A stretch of 33,671 nucleotides of DNA from Gemmatimonadales bacterium (GCA_020344755.1 CP070829.1:1577062-1610732); one strand, 5' to 3'; shown: positions 7,802-16,105, counted from the stretch's first letter. Notes: generated by a model not told the origin, from the letters alone. Numbers and translations are program-made.

Positions 7802-9139
7802 TCAGTAGGCGGTTCCGTTCTTTCCAGCCGACATCCGGTCCCGGACGAAGCGCCAGAAGCTCCCATCGAAGGACCCCAGCAGGAAGTCCTCGAAGCGCAG
7901 GACGTACCGGGCCGCCACCAGACAGAGGAGCACCGTCGCCAGCGTCACGATGAGCGTCTGCGCGATGAGGGGCCAGATGAAGACGCCCGTCACCGCATCC
8001 CGGATCATCATGGAGACGTTCGCCACCGGGATACTGGCGATGGCCGGCGTGAGGTTCCGATCCGTCTGCCCCCCCAGGATGAAGGGAAGGAAGATGAGCC
8101 AGTAGACCGGCTGCACCATGGCCTGACCGTCTTTGAAGGACCGGGCGAAGGAGGCCAGGATCATCATGGCAGCCGCGAAGAAGAAGGCCAGGGAGGCCGC
8201 TCCCGCCATCATGATGGGGATGGCCTTCAAGGGGATGCTGAAGGTGATGGACTCTCCGGCGTCCTCGAGCAGCGGTCGGATCACCGCACCGATGGAGATG
8301 AAGAGGGCCACCACGTTCAATGCGCCCGCGGCGATACCGAGGGTGGCGACGTACAGGTACTTGGCGGTGACCATGCTCGCCCGAGACGCCGCCACCGTCA
8401 TGAGCGTCTCCCAGGTGGAACGCTCCCGCTCGCCCGCCGTCGTGTCCACCGCCGGTACGAAGCATCCCAGCGCCACCATGATCACCAGGAAGAAGGAGAT
8501 GAGCTGGGCCAGGACCATCGCTCCCAGGTCCTGCGACGAGGAGACGTTCTCGGAGGAAAGAGCGAACTGGAAGCGAGCCTCCGGGTCGATCCCCAGCGTC
8601 CCGGCCTGGCGGACCATCCACAGGTTCCGGTACACCTCCACCACCGCTTCCACGCGGTCCCTTGCCTGGACACTGCGCCCCTCTGCCCGATCGTACCGGA
8701 GGCGCACACGGAAATTCCCCGGCAGGGCCTGGCCCTCCGGAGGCGGCTCGAAGAAGGTCACCACGACGTCGGCGTTTCCCTCCCGAAGGCGTGCCAGAGC
8801 CTCCCCCTCACCGAACAGGGGCACGCCCTCCAGGGCCCCGGACTCGCTGACCTCCCGCGCGTTCGCCAGGTTCTCCCACCCGACGATGCTCATCCCTTCC
8901 CGGGCGCGGATCGAGTCCAGGAGCTCGCCGTGCCCCGCGGGTGCGGGCGTGGTGAAGATCACCCGCGAGGTCACCCCTTCGCTGAGGCCCTGCACCAGGT
9001 TGAACCCACTGAACAGTACCCAGAGCATGACCGGATACAGGAAAATGGGCATGAGGATGCTGTTGACCACGATGGTCCGCTCTCGCAGCGCGGAGCGGAG
9101 CTCGCGGACGTACAGGATCCAGATGGAGCGCAGGTTCAC
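7802..9139 (-). CDS. ABC-2 type (NatB-like) permease
   Basis: A 445-residue permease, first gene of the exporter operon, starting with GTG at 9139. One helix lies at 24-46 and a large extracytoplasmic domain at about 50-200. The ABC-2 motif GERERSTWETLMTVAASR (236-253) sits between the first two of about five C-terminal helices. It is the counterpart of the permease half of the third gene: the SGEKERGTLETLL and AGERERSTWETLM segments align. Unlike that protein it has no protease domain. It ends 19 bp before the ATPase start. The family model is NatAB, an ATP-driven Na+ exporter, but the substrate here is inferred only. Confidence 0.92.
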   Translation of the reverse strand: MNLRSIWILYVRELRSALRERTIVVNSILMPIFLYPVMLWVLFSGFNLVQGLSEGVTSRVIFTTPAPAGHGELLDSIRAREGMSIVGWENLANAREVSESGALEGVPLFGEGEALARLREGNADVVVTFFEPPPEGQALPGNFRVRLRYDRAEGRSVQARDRVEAVVEVYRNLWMVRQAGTLGIDPEARFQFALSSENVSSSQDLGAMVLAQLISFFLVIMVALGCFVPAVDTTAGERERSTWETLMTVAASRASMVTAKYLYVATLGIAAGALNVVALFISIGAVIRPLLEDAGESITFSIPLKAIPIMMAGAASLAFFFAAAMMILASFARSFKDGQAMVQPVYWLIFLPFILGGQTDRNLTPAIASIPVANVSMMIRDAVTGVFIWPLIAQTLIVTLATVLLCLVAARYVLRFEDFLLGSFDGSFWRFVRDRMSAGKNGTAY

Positions 9140-9170
9140 GGGTTCGGAGACTCGGAGCGGAGGGGCCGAC

Positions 9171-9191
9171 TCGGGGCCGGAGGGACCCCGA
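9171..9191 (-). terminator. Possible hairpin after the selenoprotein gene
   Basis: TCGGGG (9171-9176) and CCCCGA (9186-9191) can form a 6-bp GC-rich stem with a 9-nt loop between the selenoprotein gene end and the ABC permease start. There is no clear U-tract, so this is a weak terminator call. Confidence 0.3.
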
Positions 9192-9227
9192 ATCGTGGGG
9201 ATTCTTGCCGATTCCGTCCAGACGCCA

Positions 9228-9851
9228 TCAGCGAAGTGACCTCACCGCCGCCAGAATGTCCGCATTTTCCGGGCGGATCCGGTAGTCCACTTCGGTGAAT
9301 CTCCAGCGGACCACGCCCGAACGGTCGATGACCAGGGTCGTGGGGTGGGGCACGGGCCGGCCCCGAGCTTCGTCCGGGTTGAAGAGTCCGTAGCGGTTGA
9401 TGACCGCATGGTCCGAATCGGAGAGAAGTGTCAGGTCCAGCTCCACCTCGTACTCCTCCAAGACGCGGTCGACCATCAACTGCATGCGCTCGCGGTCGTC
9501 CACCGAGACTGCCACCACGATGGCGGTAGGCTCCGTCTCCTGGTCCAGCAGGTCACTCAGCTCACCGAGCTGACGGGCACAGTACGGTCACCAGTGGCCG
9601 CGATAGAAGACGAGCACCACATCCCTCCGACCCCGATGGTCGGACAGGGTCACGGGCCCACCGGCCAACGATTCCAGGGTGAAATCCGGTGCCGTGTCCC
9701 CGACCTGGATCCGGTCCAGGGCGACCCCGGAGAGATCCCGTCCGTCGCGGGGACCGAGAGCCGGCTCCGCCGGTACGCCGCTCTCCGACCCGGTGCAAGC
9801 CCACGCCGCCAGGGTGAGGGTGAGCAGGAGAGGGGAACGCCACTGGGGCAT
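9228..9851 (-). CDS. Peroxiredoxin-like (AhpC/TSA-type) lipoprotein, probable selenoprotein with UGA at codon 88
   Basis: Read through one in-frame UGA (9590-9588), the frame gives a continuous 207-residue thioredoxin-fold protein. Residues 1-19 look like a lipoprotein signal (LTLTLAAWAC, Cys19). The redoxin core runs from GDTAPDFTLESLAGGPVTLSDH (51-72) to VVLVFYRGHW (78-87), then Sec88-P-Y-C91. The family motif is normally RG-x-W-C-P-Y-C, so the UGA sits exactly on the peroxidatic Cys. The protein continues normally after it: ARQLGELSDLL, VVAVSVDDRERMQ, and near the C-terminus HPTTLVIDRSGVVRWRF with the usual cis-Pro region. A bacterial SECIS-like hairpin follows the UGA. The likely role is thiol-dependent peroxide or disulfide reduction at the cell envelope. 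The alternative is a nonsense mutation of TGT or TGC, but the intact downstream frame and the hairpin argue against it. Confidence 0.85.
9557..9573 (-). promoter_or_regulatory. bSECIS-like hairpin directing selenocysteine insertion
   Basis: In the mRNA a 7-bp perfect stem (UCAGCUC / GAGCUGA) closes a three-base loop GGU. The loop begins 22 nt after the UGA codon. Bacterial SECIS elements are described as a short stem-loop just 3' of the UGA, with the apical loop about 16-37 nt away and a G among its first two bases; both rules are met. The hairpin lies inside the coding region and encodes QLGEL. The plus-strand sequence is TCAGCTCACCGAGCTGA. Confidence 0.75.
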
Positions 9852-9897
9852 GACAGATGGGCGTGACGGGCCGGAGGGTCGGAAGGAGCGGGGATGC

Positions 9898-9915
9898 GGA
9901 CCCTGCCGCGGGTCC
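9898..9915 (-). terminator. Short hairpin between the PPK2 and selenoprotein genes
   Basis: GGACCC (9898-9903) and GGGTCC (9910-9915) form a 6-bp stem with a 6-nt loop in the 89-bp gap after the PPK2 stop. It has no U-tract and may be a weak terminator or chance. Confidence 0.25.
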
Positions 9916-9940
9916 CCGGGCTCCCGGACGACGGAGCATG

Positions 9941-10834
9941 TCATCCCTGGTCTCGACCCTCCGTGTCCTCCTCCAGGAGTCGCCGCAGCTCCGTGAATCG
10001 CACCTCGTCCTCCGGGCGAACCTCGGGGTACCTCAGGTTCAGGGTCCGGAGGCTCCGAACCAGGATGTCGGCGACGGCCCGCCGCATGTAGGGCTTGTCG
10101 TCGGCGGGAATGGCATACCACGGGGCCCAGGGGCGGGACGTGGCCCGGAGGGCCTGCTCGTACGCGGCCATGTACTTGGCCCAGTGCAGTCGTTCGTCCA
10201 CGTCGCCGGGGCGGAACTTCCACCACTTGCCCGGCTCGTTCAGCCTGTCGAGGAACCTGCGGCGCTGCTCGTCCCGGGAGACATTCAGGAAGAACTTCAG
10301 GATGAGGGTTCCGTTCCGGGCCAGGTGTCGCTCATGGTCCCGTATGGAGTCCATCCGTTCCTCCCAGAGTTCCTCCCGCGGAACATCCCGGACCAGGCGC
10401 TGGGGCTCCAGGAGCCCCGGGTGCACCCGAACCACCAGGACCTCCTCGTAGTAGCTGCGGTTGAAGACCCCGATCTCCCCTCGTTCCGGGAGGCGCAGGG
10501 AGGTGCGCCAGAGAAAGTCGTGCTCGAGCTCGACCCGCGTGGGGACCTTGAAGGAGCTGACGTTCAGGCCGGTGGGATCCAGGCCGCCGAGGACGGCCCG
10601 TATGGTGCCATCCTTTCCCGCCGCATCCATGGCCTGGAAGACCAGGAGCACAGCGTGGTGATCGTGGGCATAGAGGATCTTCTGGAGCGCCCTGAGCTCC
10701 CGTTTGTCCTCCTTGAGCCGGGCCCTGTTCGGCTCTTCCTCATCCGCGCCCGACGGCGGCCGAGTGGCGCGCTCGCCGAGCTGGAAGTCTCCGGTGAAGG
10801 GGACCAGGTACGAACTGTCGACGGCCTCGAACAC
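9941..10834 (-). CDS. ppk2: PPK2-family polyphosphate kinase / polyphosphate:nucleotide phosphotransferase
   Basis: A 297-residue cytoplasmic kinase of normal PPK2 length. Walker A is AMDAAGKDGT (68-77), Walker B is NRSYYE (125-130), and the lid module KWWKFRPGDVDERLHWAKY lies at 203-221. The phrases HDFLWR, GVFNRSYYEEVLVVRVHP and QRLVRDVPREE resemble one-domain PPK2 enzymes of the class III / PPK2_rel_1 group. These use polyphosphate to phosphorylate ADP, and in some members AMP. The start is GTG at 10834, with GGGAG 12 bases upstream; Met or Phe at codons 1-2 leads straight into the family N-terminus (SSYLVPF). It follows the TPR lipoprotein gene by 50 bp on the same strand and may share its transcript. 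A functional link is not evident. Confidence 0.93.
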   Translation of the reverse strand: MFEAVDSSYLVPFTGDFQLGERATRPPSGADEEEPNRARLKEDKRELRALQKILYAHDHHAVLLVFQAMDAAGKDGTIRAVLGGLDPTGLNVSSFKVPTRVELEHDFLWRTSLRLPERGEIGVFNRSYYEEVLVVRVHPGLLEPQRLVRDVPREELWEERMDSIRDHERHLARNGTLILKFFLNVSRDEQRRRFLDRLNEPGKWWKFRPGDVDERLHWAKYMAAYEQALRATSRPWAPWYAIPADDKPYMRRAVADILVRSLRTLNLRYPEVRPEDEVRFTELRRLLEEDTEGRDQG

Positions 10835-10884
10835 GGCTCAGCAGCTCCCGGAGGATCCGGCGTCGGACGCCCGTGTCCTCGCGA

Positions 10885-12189
10885 TCAATCGATGCGCCCC
10901 AGGACCGGATCGAAGACCGCGCTGGCCAGCAGGGCCGCCAGGTCCTCCGCCAGCGCCTGTCGAATGGCCGACTCCTGAGCCTCCAGCACCAGCCGGTCGA
11001 AGTAATCGACCTCGCGGCGGTCCAGGTTCAGGTCGCCCGGGCTCCCCTCGTAGATGCCCCGCCGAAACGGACCCTCGCCCGTTCCCACCACCACCAGGTC
11101 GGTCAGGGGGTTCCCCGCCCGGTCCACCACCATGACGCGGGCTTCGGCCCGGAGCCGCCGGGTTCCTTCCTCCAGGACATAAGAGGTCTGGCGGCCGTCC
11201 CGCGTCCTCACCGACCGGGAGCTCTGATCCACGTCGAACTCGGTGGCATCCATGCTGACCAGCTCGAGCCAGGCGCCGTAGTCCGCCTCCACGAGCCGCA
11301 GGAGCAGTCCCACCGCCGGAGCCCGCAGGCCCGACCCCAGGGCCGTCGCTTCTCGTACCACTTCCCGGACCTGTGTGTCGCCGGTGACCCGGATGAAGGG
11401 AGGGGGCGAGCGCCAGGGCCCCTGGGCCAGGAGGTCGTTCACCCGCACCTCGAGATCCAACAGCCCCGGGTCCGGCCGACGGCCGCCCACCACCACGGGA
11501 AGCGGCATCACTTCCACCTCTCCCAACGCCAGGGCCTCCGCCATGATCGATTCCGCCTCCAGACTCAGCTCACGGGGCGCGCCCTCGACGGTATGGACCT
11601 GCGCGGCCACGTCGTATGCACGCCGCAGGGAGCCCCGCTCCATTTCCGCCGTGGCCCAGTCCAGGAGGGTACCGGCCTCCCCCACGAACGACCGGTCGCG
11701 CTGGTCCGCCGTGGGCTCGAAGCGACGAGCCTGTCGGAACGCGGAGAGGGCGTCCTGCCACCGTCCACGCTCCCGGGCGACCTCGCCCTCCTCCAGGTAA
11801 CCCTCCACCGCCCCCTCGAGCGTCGCCATGCGCCGCTGCGTATAGTCCGCGGGAATGGGGAGCCGGACCCCCACCGTGCGGGCCCGCGCCAGGAGCCCGT
11901 CGATGGCGTTCACGTGCCTCACGGCCCGTACCTGGTCGCCGGCGGCATTCCACCGGGCCAGCTCCCGCAGGTGACCGCTGATGGCCGAGTCACCGGCCTC
12001 CACGAGGCGATCCCGGGCCTCCTGAAGCTCCGGGTCCTTCTCCAGGGCCTCGACGTACCGGACCACGGCCTGGTCGAACCGGCCCTGCATCTGGAGCTCC
12101 ATCCCCTGCTCCAGGCGCTTCTCCGCCGAGGCGCAGGCAGCGACCAGCAGTCCGGTGAGGGCGAGGAAGGAGCGCGGGATGGTACGCAT
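10885..12189 (-). CDS. TPR-containing lipoprotein of unknown function
   Basis: A 434-residue protein with a clear lipoprotein signal: LLVAAC with Cys19. Just after it a tetratricopeptide-like unit is visible (EQGMELQMQGRFDQAVVRYV, about 26-45), and a second at about 133-160 (GEVARERGRWQDALSAFRQA). The C-terminal half holds beta-rich segments such as SYVLEEGTRRLRAEARVMVVDR and a final helical part (LVLEAQESAIRQALAEDLAALL). The alternating beta pattern with conserved VVGGRRPDP is not one I can name. The protein is likely anchored in the envelope facing the periplasm and may scaffold an assembly. The gene sits between the NrfJ-like gene, from which a hairpin separates it, and ppk2. Confidence 0.85.
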   Translation of the reverse strand: MRTIPRSFLALTGLLVAACASAEKRLEQGMELQMQGRFDQAVVRYVEALEKDPELQEARDRLVEAGDSAISGHLRELARWNAAGDQVRAVRHVNAIDGLLARARTVGVRLPIPADYTQRRMATLEGAVEGYLEEGEVARERGRWQDALSAFRQARRFEPTADQRDRSFVGEAGTLLDWATAEMERGSLRRAYDVAAQVHTVEGAPRELSLEAESIMAEALALGEVEVMPLPVVVGGRRPDPGLLDLEVRVNDLLAQGPWRSPPPFIRVTGDTQVREVVREATALGSGLRAPAVGLLLRLVEADYGAWLELVSMDATEFDVDQSSRSVRTRDGRQTSYVLEEGTRRLRAEARVMVVDRAGNPLTDLVVVGTGEGPFRRGIYEGSPGDLNLDRREVDYFDRLVLEAQESAIRQALAEDLAALLASAVFDPVLGRID

Positions 12190-12222
12190 CGTGCCTCCGT
12201 GCGTGGGGACGGCGGGGTGGGG

Positions 12223-12255
12223 GTCCGGATCCGGGGAACCCGTCCCCGGCCGGAC
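12223..12255 (-). terminator. Hairpin after the NrfJ-like gene
   Basis: A strong stem is formed by GTCCGG (12223-12228) plus CCGGGGA (12231-12237) pairing with TCCCCGG (12243-12249) plus CCGGAC (12250-12255). It has a 5-nt loop and a two-base bulge. It lies between the NrfJ-like gene stop and the TPR lipoprotein start. No U-tract follows, which is common for terminators in GC-rich genomes. Confidence 0.45.
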
Positions 12256-12266
12256 GCCGTCCTACG

Positions 12267-12920
12267 TTACCCCGTGACCTGCAGCCCGTCCACGAAGAGG
12301 ATCTCCTCGAACGTCCGTCCCAGCGTCGGGCTCTCGAAGTTCTGCATGACGGACCCGGCGCTCCAGGACACGGTCTGGCCCTCGGCGATGTCGGTGGCCA
12401 TGCCGGCGATCCACGTCTCGGAACCGTCCTGGTCGACCCGCACGAAGGTGTATCCTGCGCCGTACAGCACCTCCAGGACGGTCCCGGAGCCCGCGGCGGG
12501 CGAAGCCGCTGCCGCGCCGGCGTCCTGAGGTCCGACGAATCCGTTCAGGAAGAGGATGGACTCGAAGTTCCGGTCCAGGGAGGCGGCGTAGAAGTTCTCC
12601 ATCCCCATCGCCCCGCCGAGGGCGATCTGGTCCCCCTCCGAGAGCGGCGTCGTGGGACCGGCCACCCACATCTCCTCACCGTTGAGGGTGACTCGTGCGT
12701 AGGTGTACCCTCCCGACGCCATGGTCTCCAGGACGGTGGCGAACGGACCCTGGGCGGCGGGGGCTGCGGCCCCGGCCAGGGGCGGATGACCCTCGGGCAA
12801 CGGGGTCTGGGTGGCGCTGTCTGTCGGCGAGGGAGGGGCGTCCCGGTCGGGCGCCAGCACGGCGATAACGACGGCGATGGCGACCGCGGAACCGAAGAGA
12901 ATCGTGGAACGTGTCTTCAT
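12267..12920 (-). CDS. Exported protein with two tandem NrfJ-like domains
   Basis: A 217-residue protein. Residues 5-22 are a signal or anchor helix (ILFGSAVAIAVVIAVLA). A Pro- and Ala-rich linker with the motif LPEGHPP follows, then two copies of one domain of about 70 residues. Copy one (about 59-128) reads ATVLETMASGGYTYARV ... MWVAG ... MENF ... LDRNFESILFLNG. Copy two (about 146-214) reads GTVLEVLYGAGYTFVRV ... TWIAG ... MQNF ... LGRTFEEILFVDG. The GGYTY/WVA/NF/RTF-E-I pattern matches the NrfJ-like proteins linked with periplasmic redox systems, which usually carry a single domain. The ATG at 12920 is chosen because it begins the signal; upstream codons overlap the opposite-strand peptidase remnant. 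The role in this organism is unknown. Confidence 0.8.
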   Translation of the reverse strand: MKTRSTILFGSAVAIAVVIAVLAPDRDAPPSPTDSATQTPLPEGHPPLAGAAAPAAQGPFATVLETMASGGYTYARVTLNGEEMWVAGPTTPLSEGDQIALGGAMGMENFYAASLDRNFESILFLNGFVGPQDAGAAAASPAAGSGTVLEVLYGAGYTFVRVDQDGSETWIAGMATDIAEGQTVSWSAGSVMQNFESPTLGRTFEEILFVDGLQVTG

Positions 12921-13104
12921 GTCGGCTGTGGACTGGGATGGAGGGTCGGACTGTGCACCTCCCACGCTGCCAGAAGCGGGAATCGGCGGCAAGGGGGGAG
13001 TTCCCGTGGACCTGTGGGGGACATCGGGGTTCACCGAGACGGCTCTTCCCCACGGCGAACGAAGAAACTGGTCATCCGACCCCGCCACGGTCCACCATGC
13101 TTCG

Positions 13105-13452
13105 ACGGCTCGACCCGCCTGGGAGGACCTGGAAGGTCACCTGGAGAGCTCCCCGGTGAACTTCATCCACCGGTTGGAGACCCCGGTGCTCCTCATGCAC
13201 GGGGACGGGGACGGCGTCGTGGACTTCCGTCAGGGGCTGGAGTACTACAACTACGCCCGCCGAGCCGGGAAGCCGGTGATCCTCCTGGTGTACCCGGATG
13301 CCGATCACGGGCTCAGGGAAGAGCGCCAGCAGGTGGACTACCACCGCCGGATCCTGGAATGGTTCGGCCACTGGCTCAAAGGTGAGCCGGCCCCCCGTTG
13401 GATCACCCAGGGCGAGACCTGGGTCGAGCGGGAGCGTCGCATGGGCGGATAG
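13105..13452 (+). pseudogene. Remnant of an S9 (prolyl oligopeptidase-type) peptidase, C-terminal piece
   Basis: About 115 codons match only the last part of exported S9 peptidases: PAWEDLEGHLESSPVNFIHR, then LETPVLLMHGDGDGVVDF with the catalytic Asp, and YPDADHGL with the catalytic His, ending in FGHWLKGEPAPRW. The beta-propeller and the nucleophile-Ser region are absent, and no start codon with a ribosome site precedes it. Upstream, the frame runs into the promoter region and then antisense to the NrfJ-like gene. It is best read as a decayed remnant. It ends 126 bp before the ADOP permease, on the same strand. A more complete relative starts beyond the right edge of the window. Confidence 0.75.
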
Positions 13453-13464
13453 GCGGCCCCCGCG

Positions 13465-13497
13465 TCCCGCAGCGCTGGAGTCCCGCAGCGCCGGGAG
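13465..13497. repeat. Short tandem repeat upstream of the second ADOP gene
   Basis: TCCCGCAGCGCTGGAG (13465-13480) is followed directly by TCCCGCAGCGCCGGGAG (13481-13497), a two-copy tandem repeat just after the S9 remnant and just before the ADOP promoter. It may be a scar of the event that removed the peptidase gene; that is inference. Confidence 0.55.
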
Positions 13498-13505
13498 TCC
13501 CCCGT

Positions 13506-13534
13506 TGAAACCCTTTTTCGGCCGTACCCGTCCA
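13506..13534 (+). promoter_or_regulatory. ECF-sigma-like promoter of the second ADOP permease
   Basis: TGAAAC (13506-13511), continuing CCTTTTT, is followed after 17 nt by CGTCCA (13529-13534). The predicted leader is about 38 nt. The arrangement is nearly the same as before the first padR-ADOP pair, but here no CTAC-N3-GTAG palindrome and no padR gene are present. Confidence 0.55.
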
Positions 13535-13578
13535 ATCCGGTACTGGGTCGGACCACCGGGAGGGTCATGGGAGGGGGT

Positions 13579-16080
13579 ATGTCGCTGATCAAGCTCGCGT
13601 TTCGCACGCTGTGGAAGTCGCCGTTCCTGACGGCGGTGGCGGTGCTGTCGCTGGCCCTGGGCATCGGGGCCAACGCCGCCATCTATTCACTCTTCGACCA
13701 GATGCTCCTCCGGCGCCTTCCGGTGCAGGCCCCCGAAGAGCTCGTCAACCTGGCGGCGCCCGGCCCCAACCCCGGCTCCCAGTCGTGCAGCGATTCCGGG
13801 ACCTGCCAGGAGATCTTCTCGTACCCCATGTTCCTGGACCTGGAAGCGGGGGAGACGGGCTTCAGCGGCCTTGCCGCACACCGGGGTATCGGCGTGAACC
13901 TCTCCATGCTCGACCGCACGGTGAGTGGCCAGGGTCTCCTGGTGTCGGGCTCGTACTTCGGGGTCCTCGGGGTGCAGCCCTCGGTGGGACGCCTCCTTGG
14001 ACCGTCCGACGACCAGACCATCGGTGAGCACTACGTGGCGGTGCTGGACCACGACTACTGGGTGAACCAGTTGGGTGGCGACCGGGGTGTCCTGAACCAG
14101 ACCGTGGTAGTGAACGGCCAGCCCTTCACCGTGGTCGGAGTAGGGCCGGCCGGCTTCGACGGAACGACCCTTGGAAACAGCCCGGATGTCTACCTGCCCA
14201 TTTCCATGCGGCAGGTCCTGTACCCCACCTGGGAAGGACTCGAGGACCGTCGCTCCTACTGGGTCTACCTCTTCGGGCGCTTGGCGCCGGAGACCTCCAT
14301 GGCCCAGGCCGACGCCCAGATCAACGCCGTCTACTCCGGCGTCATCAACGAGGTGGAAGCGGCGCTTCAGACGGGGATGAGCGAGTCCACCCTGGAACGG
14401 TTCCGGGCAAAGCGCGTGGAGTTGGCCGAAGGCTACCGGGGCCAGAGCAACATACACCGGGAAGCGCGGACGCCCCTCGTGCTTCTGCTCTCCATCACAG
14501 GACTGGTGCTTCTCATCGCCTGCGCCAACGTCGCCAACCTTCTCCTGGCCCGGGGGGCCCAACGGAAGGTGGAGATGGCCGTCCGGGGCTCACTGGGCGC
14601 ACAGCGCAGACAGCTCCTCAGCCAACTGCTCACCGAGTCCGTCCTGCTGGCCCTCATCGGTGGGGCCGCCAGCATCCTGGTCGCCATGTGGACGCTGAAC
14701 CTCATCGGCAGCATGCTGCCTCCCGAGGCCATCTCGGACATCGACCTTGCACTCCGACCCGGCATCCTGGTCTTCACCGGTGTGGTGGCGGTGGCCACGG
14801 GGATCCTCTTCGGCCTCTTTCCCGCCCTCCACAGCACCCGGTCCGACCTGGTGACCATCATCAAGGGCAACGCGGGCCAGCCTTCGGGATCCCGGAGCGC
14901 CCAGCGTTTCCGCACCGGGCTCGTGACCGCCCAGATCGCCCTTTCCATGACTCTCCTGGTGGTGGCGGGGCTCTTCATCAAGAGCCTGGTCAACGTAAGC
15001 CAGGTGGACCTGGGGCTGGACCCGGACAACCTGCTGACCTTCTCCGTGGCCCCGGCCCTGAACGGGTACGAGCCGGAGCGAAGCGCCGCCTTCTTCCAGG
15101 AGCTCGAGGCCGAGTTGGCCGCCATTCCGGGCGTCACGCAGGTGTCCTCCGCCATGGTGCCGGTCCTGACGGGGAACAGCTGGGGCAACGACGCCCGGGT
15201 GCAGGGCTTCGACAACGAGGATCCGGACGTGGACCGCACCGCGCGCTTCAACCAGGTGGGGCCGGACTACTTCTCAACCATGGGAATGGCGCTGGTTGCG
15301 GGACGAGAGTTCTCTCCCAGTGATGGTCCCGGTGCGCCGAAGGTCGCCATCGTGAACGAGGCGTTCACCCGGAAATTCAATCTCAATGGCCGAGATGCGG
15401 TGGGGAAGTTCATGAACTCCGGGGGGGGCCACGAACTGGATACGGAGATCATCGGAGTCATACAGGACACCAAGTACAACAACGTGAAGAACCCCGAGCA
15501 GCCCATCTTCTTCCGACCCTACCGTCAGGACGAGGATCTGGGGTTCCTGAGCTTGTACATCCGGACCGCCTCCGATCCGGCGCCGGTTCTGCGGGCGATC
15601 CCGGACGTGGTTCGGCGCCTGGACCCGAACCTCCCGGTGGAGGACCTGAAGCGAATGGAGCAGCAGGTCCACGAGAACGTGTTCCTGGACCGCATGATCA
15701 GCATGCTGGCTGCGGCCTTCGCCGTCCTGGCCACGATCCTGGCAGCCGTGGGCCTGTATGGGGTGCTTGCCTACACCGTGGCGCAGCGCACGCGGGAGAT
15801 CGGCTTGCGGATGGCCCTCGGTGCGGAGCAATCACGAGTCCGGAACATGGTCTTCCGACAGGTGGCCGGAATGCTGGCCATTGGGGGCGTCGTGGGGCTC
15901 GCCGCCGCCGCCGGGCTGGGAGGGCTGGCGCAGTCCCTCCTCTACGGCGTGGACGGGCTCGACACCGCCGTCATGATCCTGGCCTTGGTGCTCCTGGGGG
16001 GTGTGGCGTTCGGAGCCGGCTACGTTCCGGCCCGCAAGGCCGCCCGGGTGGACCCCATGGAGGCACTCCGGTACGAGTAG
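13579..16080 (+). CDS. ADOP-family MacB/FtsX-like ABC transporter permease
   Basis: An intact 833-residue permease. It lacks the long prefix seen in the copy at the left edge and starts directly before helix one (TLWKSPFLTAVAVLSLALGIGANAAIY). The first periplasmic region follows, then IACANVANLLLARGAQRK with the first FtsX block. A second periplasmic region (AGREFSPSDGPGAPKVAIVNEAF) and the C-terminal FtsX block (AAVGLYGVLAYTVAQRTREI) come next, and it ends with the family tail VPARKAARVDPMEALRYE. The ATG at 13579 has GGAGGGGG five bases upstream and is preferred over the ATG at 13567. No ATPase gene is adjacent. It likely has a role in export or envelope maintenance; the substrate is unknown. 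It is monocistronic, with an ECF-like promoter and a hairpin after the stop. Confidence 0.95.
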   Translation: MSLIKLAFRTLWKSPFLTAVAVLSLALGIGANAAIYSLFDQMLLRRLPVQAPEELVNLAAPGPNPGSQSCSDSGTCQEIFSYPMFLDLEAGETGFSGLAAHRGIGVNLSMLDRTVSGQGLLVSGSYFGVLGVQPSVGRLLGPSDDQTIGEHYVAVLDHDYWVNQLGGDRGVLNQTVVVNGQPFTVVGVGPAGFDGTTLGNSPDVYLPISMRQVLYPTWEGLEDRRSYWVYLFGRLAPETSMAQADAQINAVYSGVINEVEAALQTGMSESTLERFRAKRVELAEGYRGQSNIHREARTPLVLLLSITGLVLLIACANVANLLLARGAQRKVEMAVRGSLGAQRRQLLSQLLTESVLLALIGGAASILVAMWTLNLIGSMLPPEAISDIDLALRPGILVFTGVVAVATGILFGLFPALHSTRSDLVTIIKGNAGQPSGSRSAQRFRTGLVTAQIALSMTLLVVAGLFIKSLVNVSQVDLGLDPDNLLTFSVAPALNGYEPERSAAFFQELEAELAAIPGVTQVSSAMVPVLTGNSWGNDARVQGFDNEDPDVDRTARFNQVGPDYFSTMGMALVAGREFSPSDGPGAPKVAIVNEAFTRKFNLNGRDAVGKFMNSGGGHELDTEIIGVIQDTKYNNVKNPEQPIFFRPYRQDEDLGFLSLYIRTASDPAPVLRAIPDVVRRLDPNLPVEDLKRMEQQVHENVFLDRMISMLAAAFAVLATILAAVGLYGVLAYTVAQRTREIGLRMALGAEQSRVRNMVFRQVAGMLAIGGVVGLAAAAGLGGLAQSLLYGVDGLDTAVMILALVLLGGVAFGAGYVPARKAARVDPMEALRYE

Positions 16081-16105
16081 CCCGGGCAGGCCCCACGCGT
16101 CGTAC

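Noticed and set aside
7757..9298. A 513-codon open frame on the plus strand
   Set aside because: It is antisense to the first ABC permease, with no membrane segment or family motif and low-complexity composition.
12811..13104. N-terminal extension of the S9 fragment
   Set aside because: The open frame here is antisense to the NrfJ-like gene and its promoter and lacks any peptidase similarity.
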